Shown here piece after piece: positions 5,069 to 5,088 of a stretch of DNA of 5,088 nt; the first letter of the stretch is position 1; each line of letters opens with the position of its first letter. The position numbers and the translations under genes were made by a program. Location: assembly GCA_023437285.1 (NCBI GenBank), contig JAEZGP010000602.1, positions 1-5,088 on the forward strand, written 5' to 3'. The notes beneath the pieces were generated by a model that had not been told where the DNA came from, did no database searches, and was given only the letters and a program-made list of their open reading frames with translations. The DNA comes from Actinomycetes bacterium (lineage in GTDB: Bacteria > Actinomycetota > Actinomycetes > Mycobacteriales > Micromonosporaceae).

Positions 5069-5088
5069 TCAGCCCTTGACGGCGCCTT
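5069..5088 (-). CDS. C-terminal tail of a convergent gene, probably a second MalG-type permease (partial)
   Basis: Read on the minus strand, the window edge gives xAA-GGC-GCC-GTC-AAG-GGC-TGA, ending in Gly-Ala-Val-Lys-Gly and a stop at 5069-5071. This is the same tail, with the same codons, as the permease gene ending at 4840. GAVKG/GALKG endings are typical of MalG-type permeases, so a second sugar importer operon, transcribed toward this one, is the best guess. Only five full codons are visible, so the call rests on this tail and the position. Confidence 0.6.

Larger units (their letters stand above)
4821..5088. repeat. Inverted repeat spanning the convergent gene ends
   Basis: Bases 5069-5088 are the exact reverse complement of 4821-4840 (20 of 20), covering the last codons and stop of the permease gene. 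Between the arms lie a C-rich left flank, a central dyad (4925-4990) and a G-rich right flank, so the segment is roughly mirror symmetric. The centre of the arms and the centre of the dyad differ by only 3 bp. The right arm is cut by the window end, so its true length is unknown. Confidence 0.75.

Noticed and set aside
4018..5079. A plus-strand frame running through the second permease and the GC-rich spacer.
   Set aside because: It is out of frame with the permease, Arg/Pro/Gly-rich and lacks any motif, so it is a shadow frame.

Overview
The window comes from a very GC-rich actinomycete. Codon third positions are almost always G or C, GTG serves as a start codon, Shine-Dalgarno sites are short and purine-rich, and the regulator belongs to the SARP family, which is typical of Streptomyces, Micromonospora, Actinoplanes and relatives. 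No gene here fixes the genus.

Left part (3-722): the end of a plus-strand gene for a protein with a Pro/Glu/Arg-rich tandem-repeat linker and a C-terminal FHA (phosphothreonine-binding) domain. It converges on a minus-strand gene, and a 14-bp-stem hairpin fills the gap as a likely bidirectional terminator.

Middle (720-1665): a 256-residue SARP/AfsR-type regulator (winged helix plus bacterial transcriptional activator domain) on the minus strand. A 175-bp intergenic region separates it from a divergent transporter operon. That region holds a perfect 22-bp palindrome 37 bp upstream of the transporter's first start codon, the best operator candidate in the window.

Right part (1666-4840): a three-gene carbohydrate ABC importer of the CUT1 (MalE-MalF-MalG-like) type: a lipoprotein substrate-binding protein, then two inner-membrane permeases that overlap by 4 bp (GTGA). 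A strong 18-bp hairpin sits between the binding-protein gene and the first permease gene, as is common where binding protein must be made in excess. No ATPase is encoded here, so a shared MsiK-type ATPase elsewhere is likely. The substrate cannot be read from the sequence; a di- or oligosaccharide is the reasonable guess for CUT1.

Far right (4841-5088): an unusual convergent intergenic region, C-rich on the left half and G-rich on the right, around a 66-nt imperfect palindrome. The last 20 bases of the window are the exact reverse complement of the last 20 bases of the second permease gene, including its stop codon. A second gene ending in GAVKG therefore enters tail-to-tail from the right, most simply another MalG-type permease. 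The near mirror symmetry of the whole 268-bp segment is the most unusual feature seen. No clearly new multi-gene system is visible; the noteworthy points are this mirrored junction and the pairing of a SARP regulator with a sugar importer.
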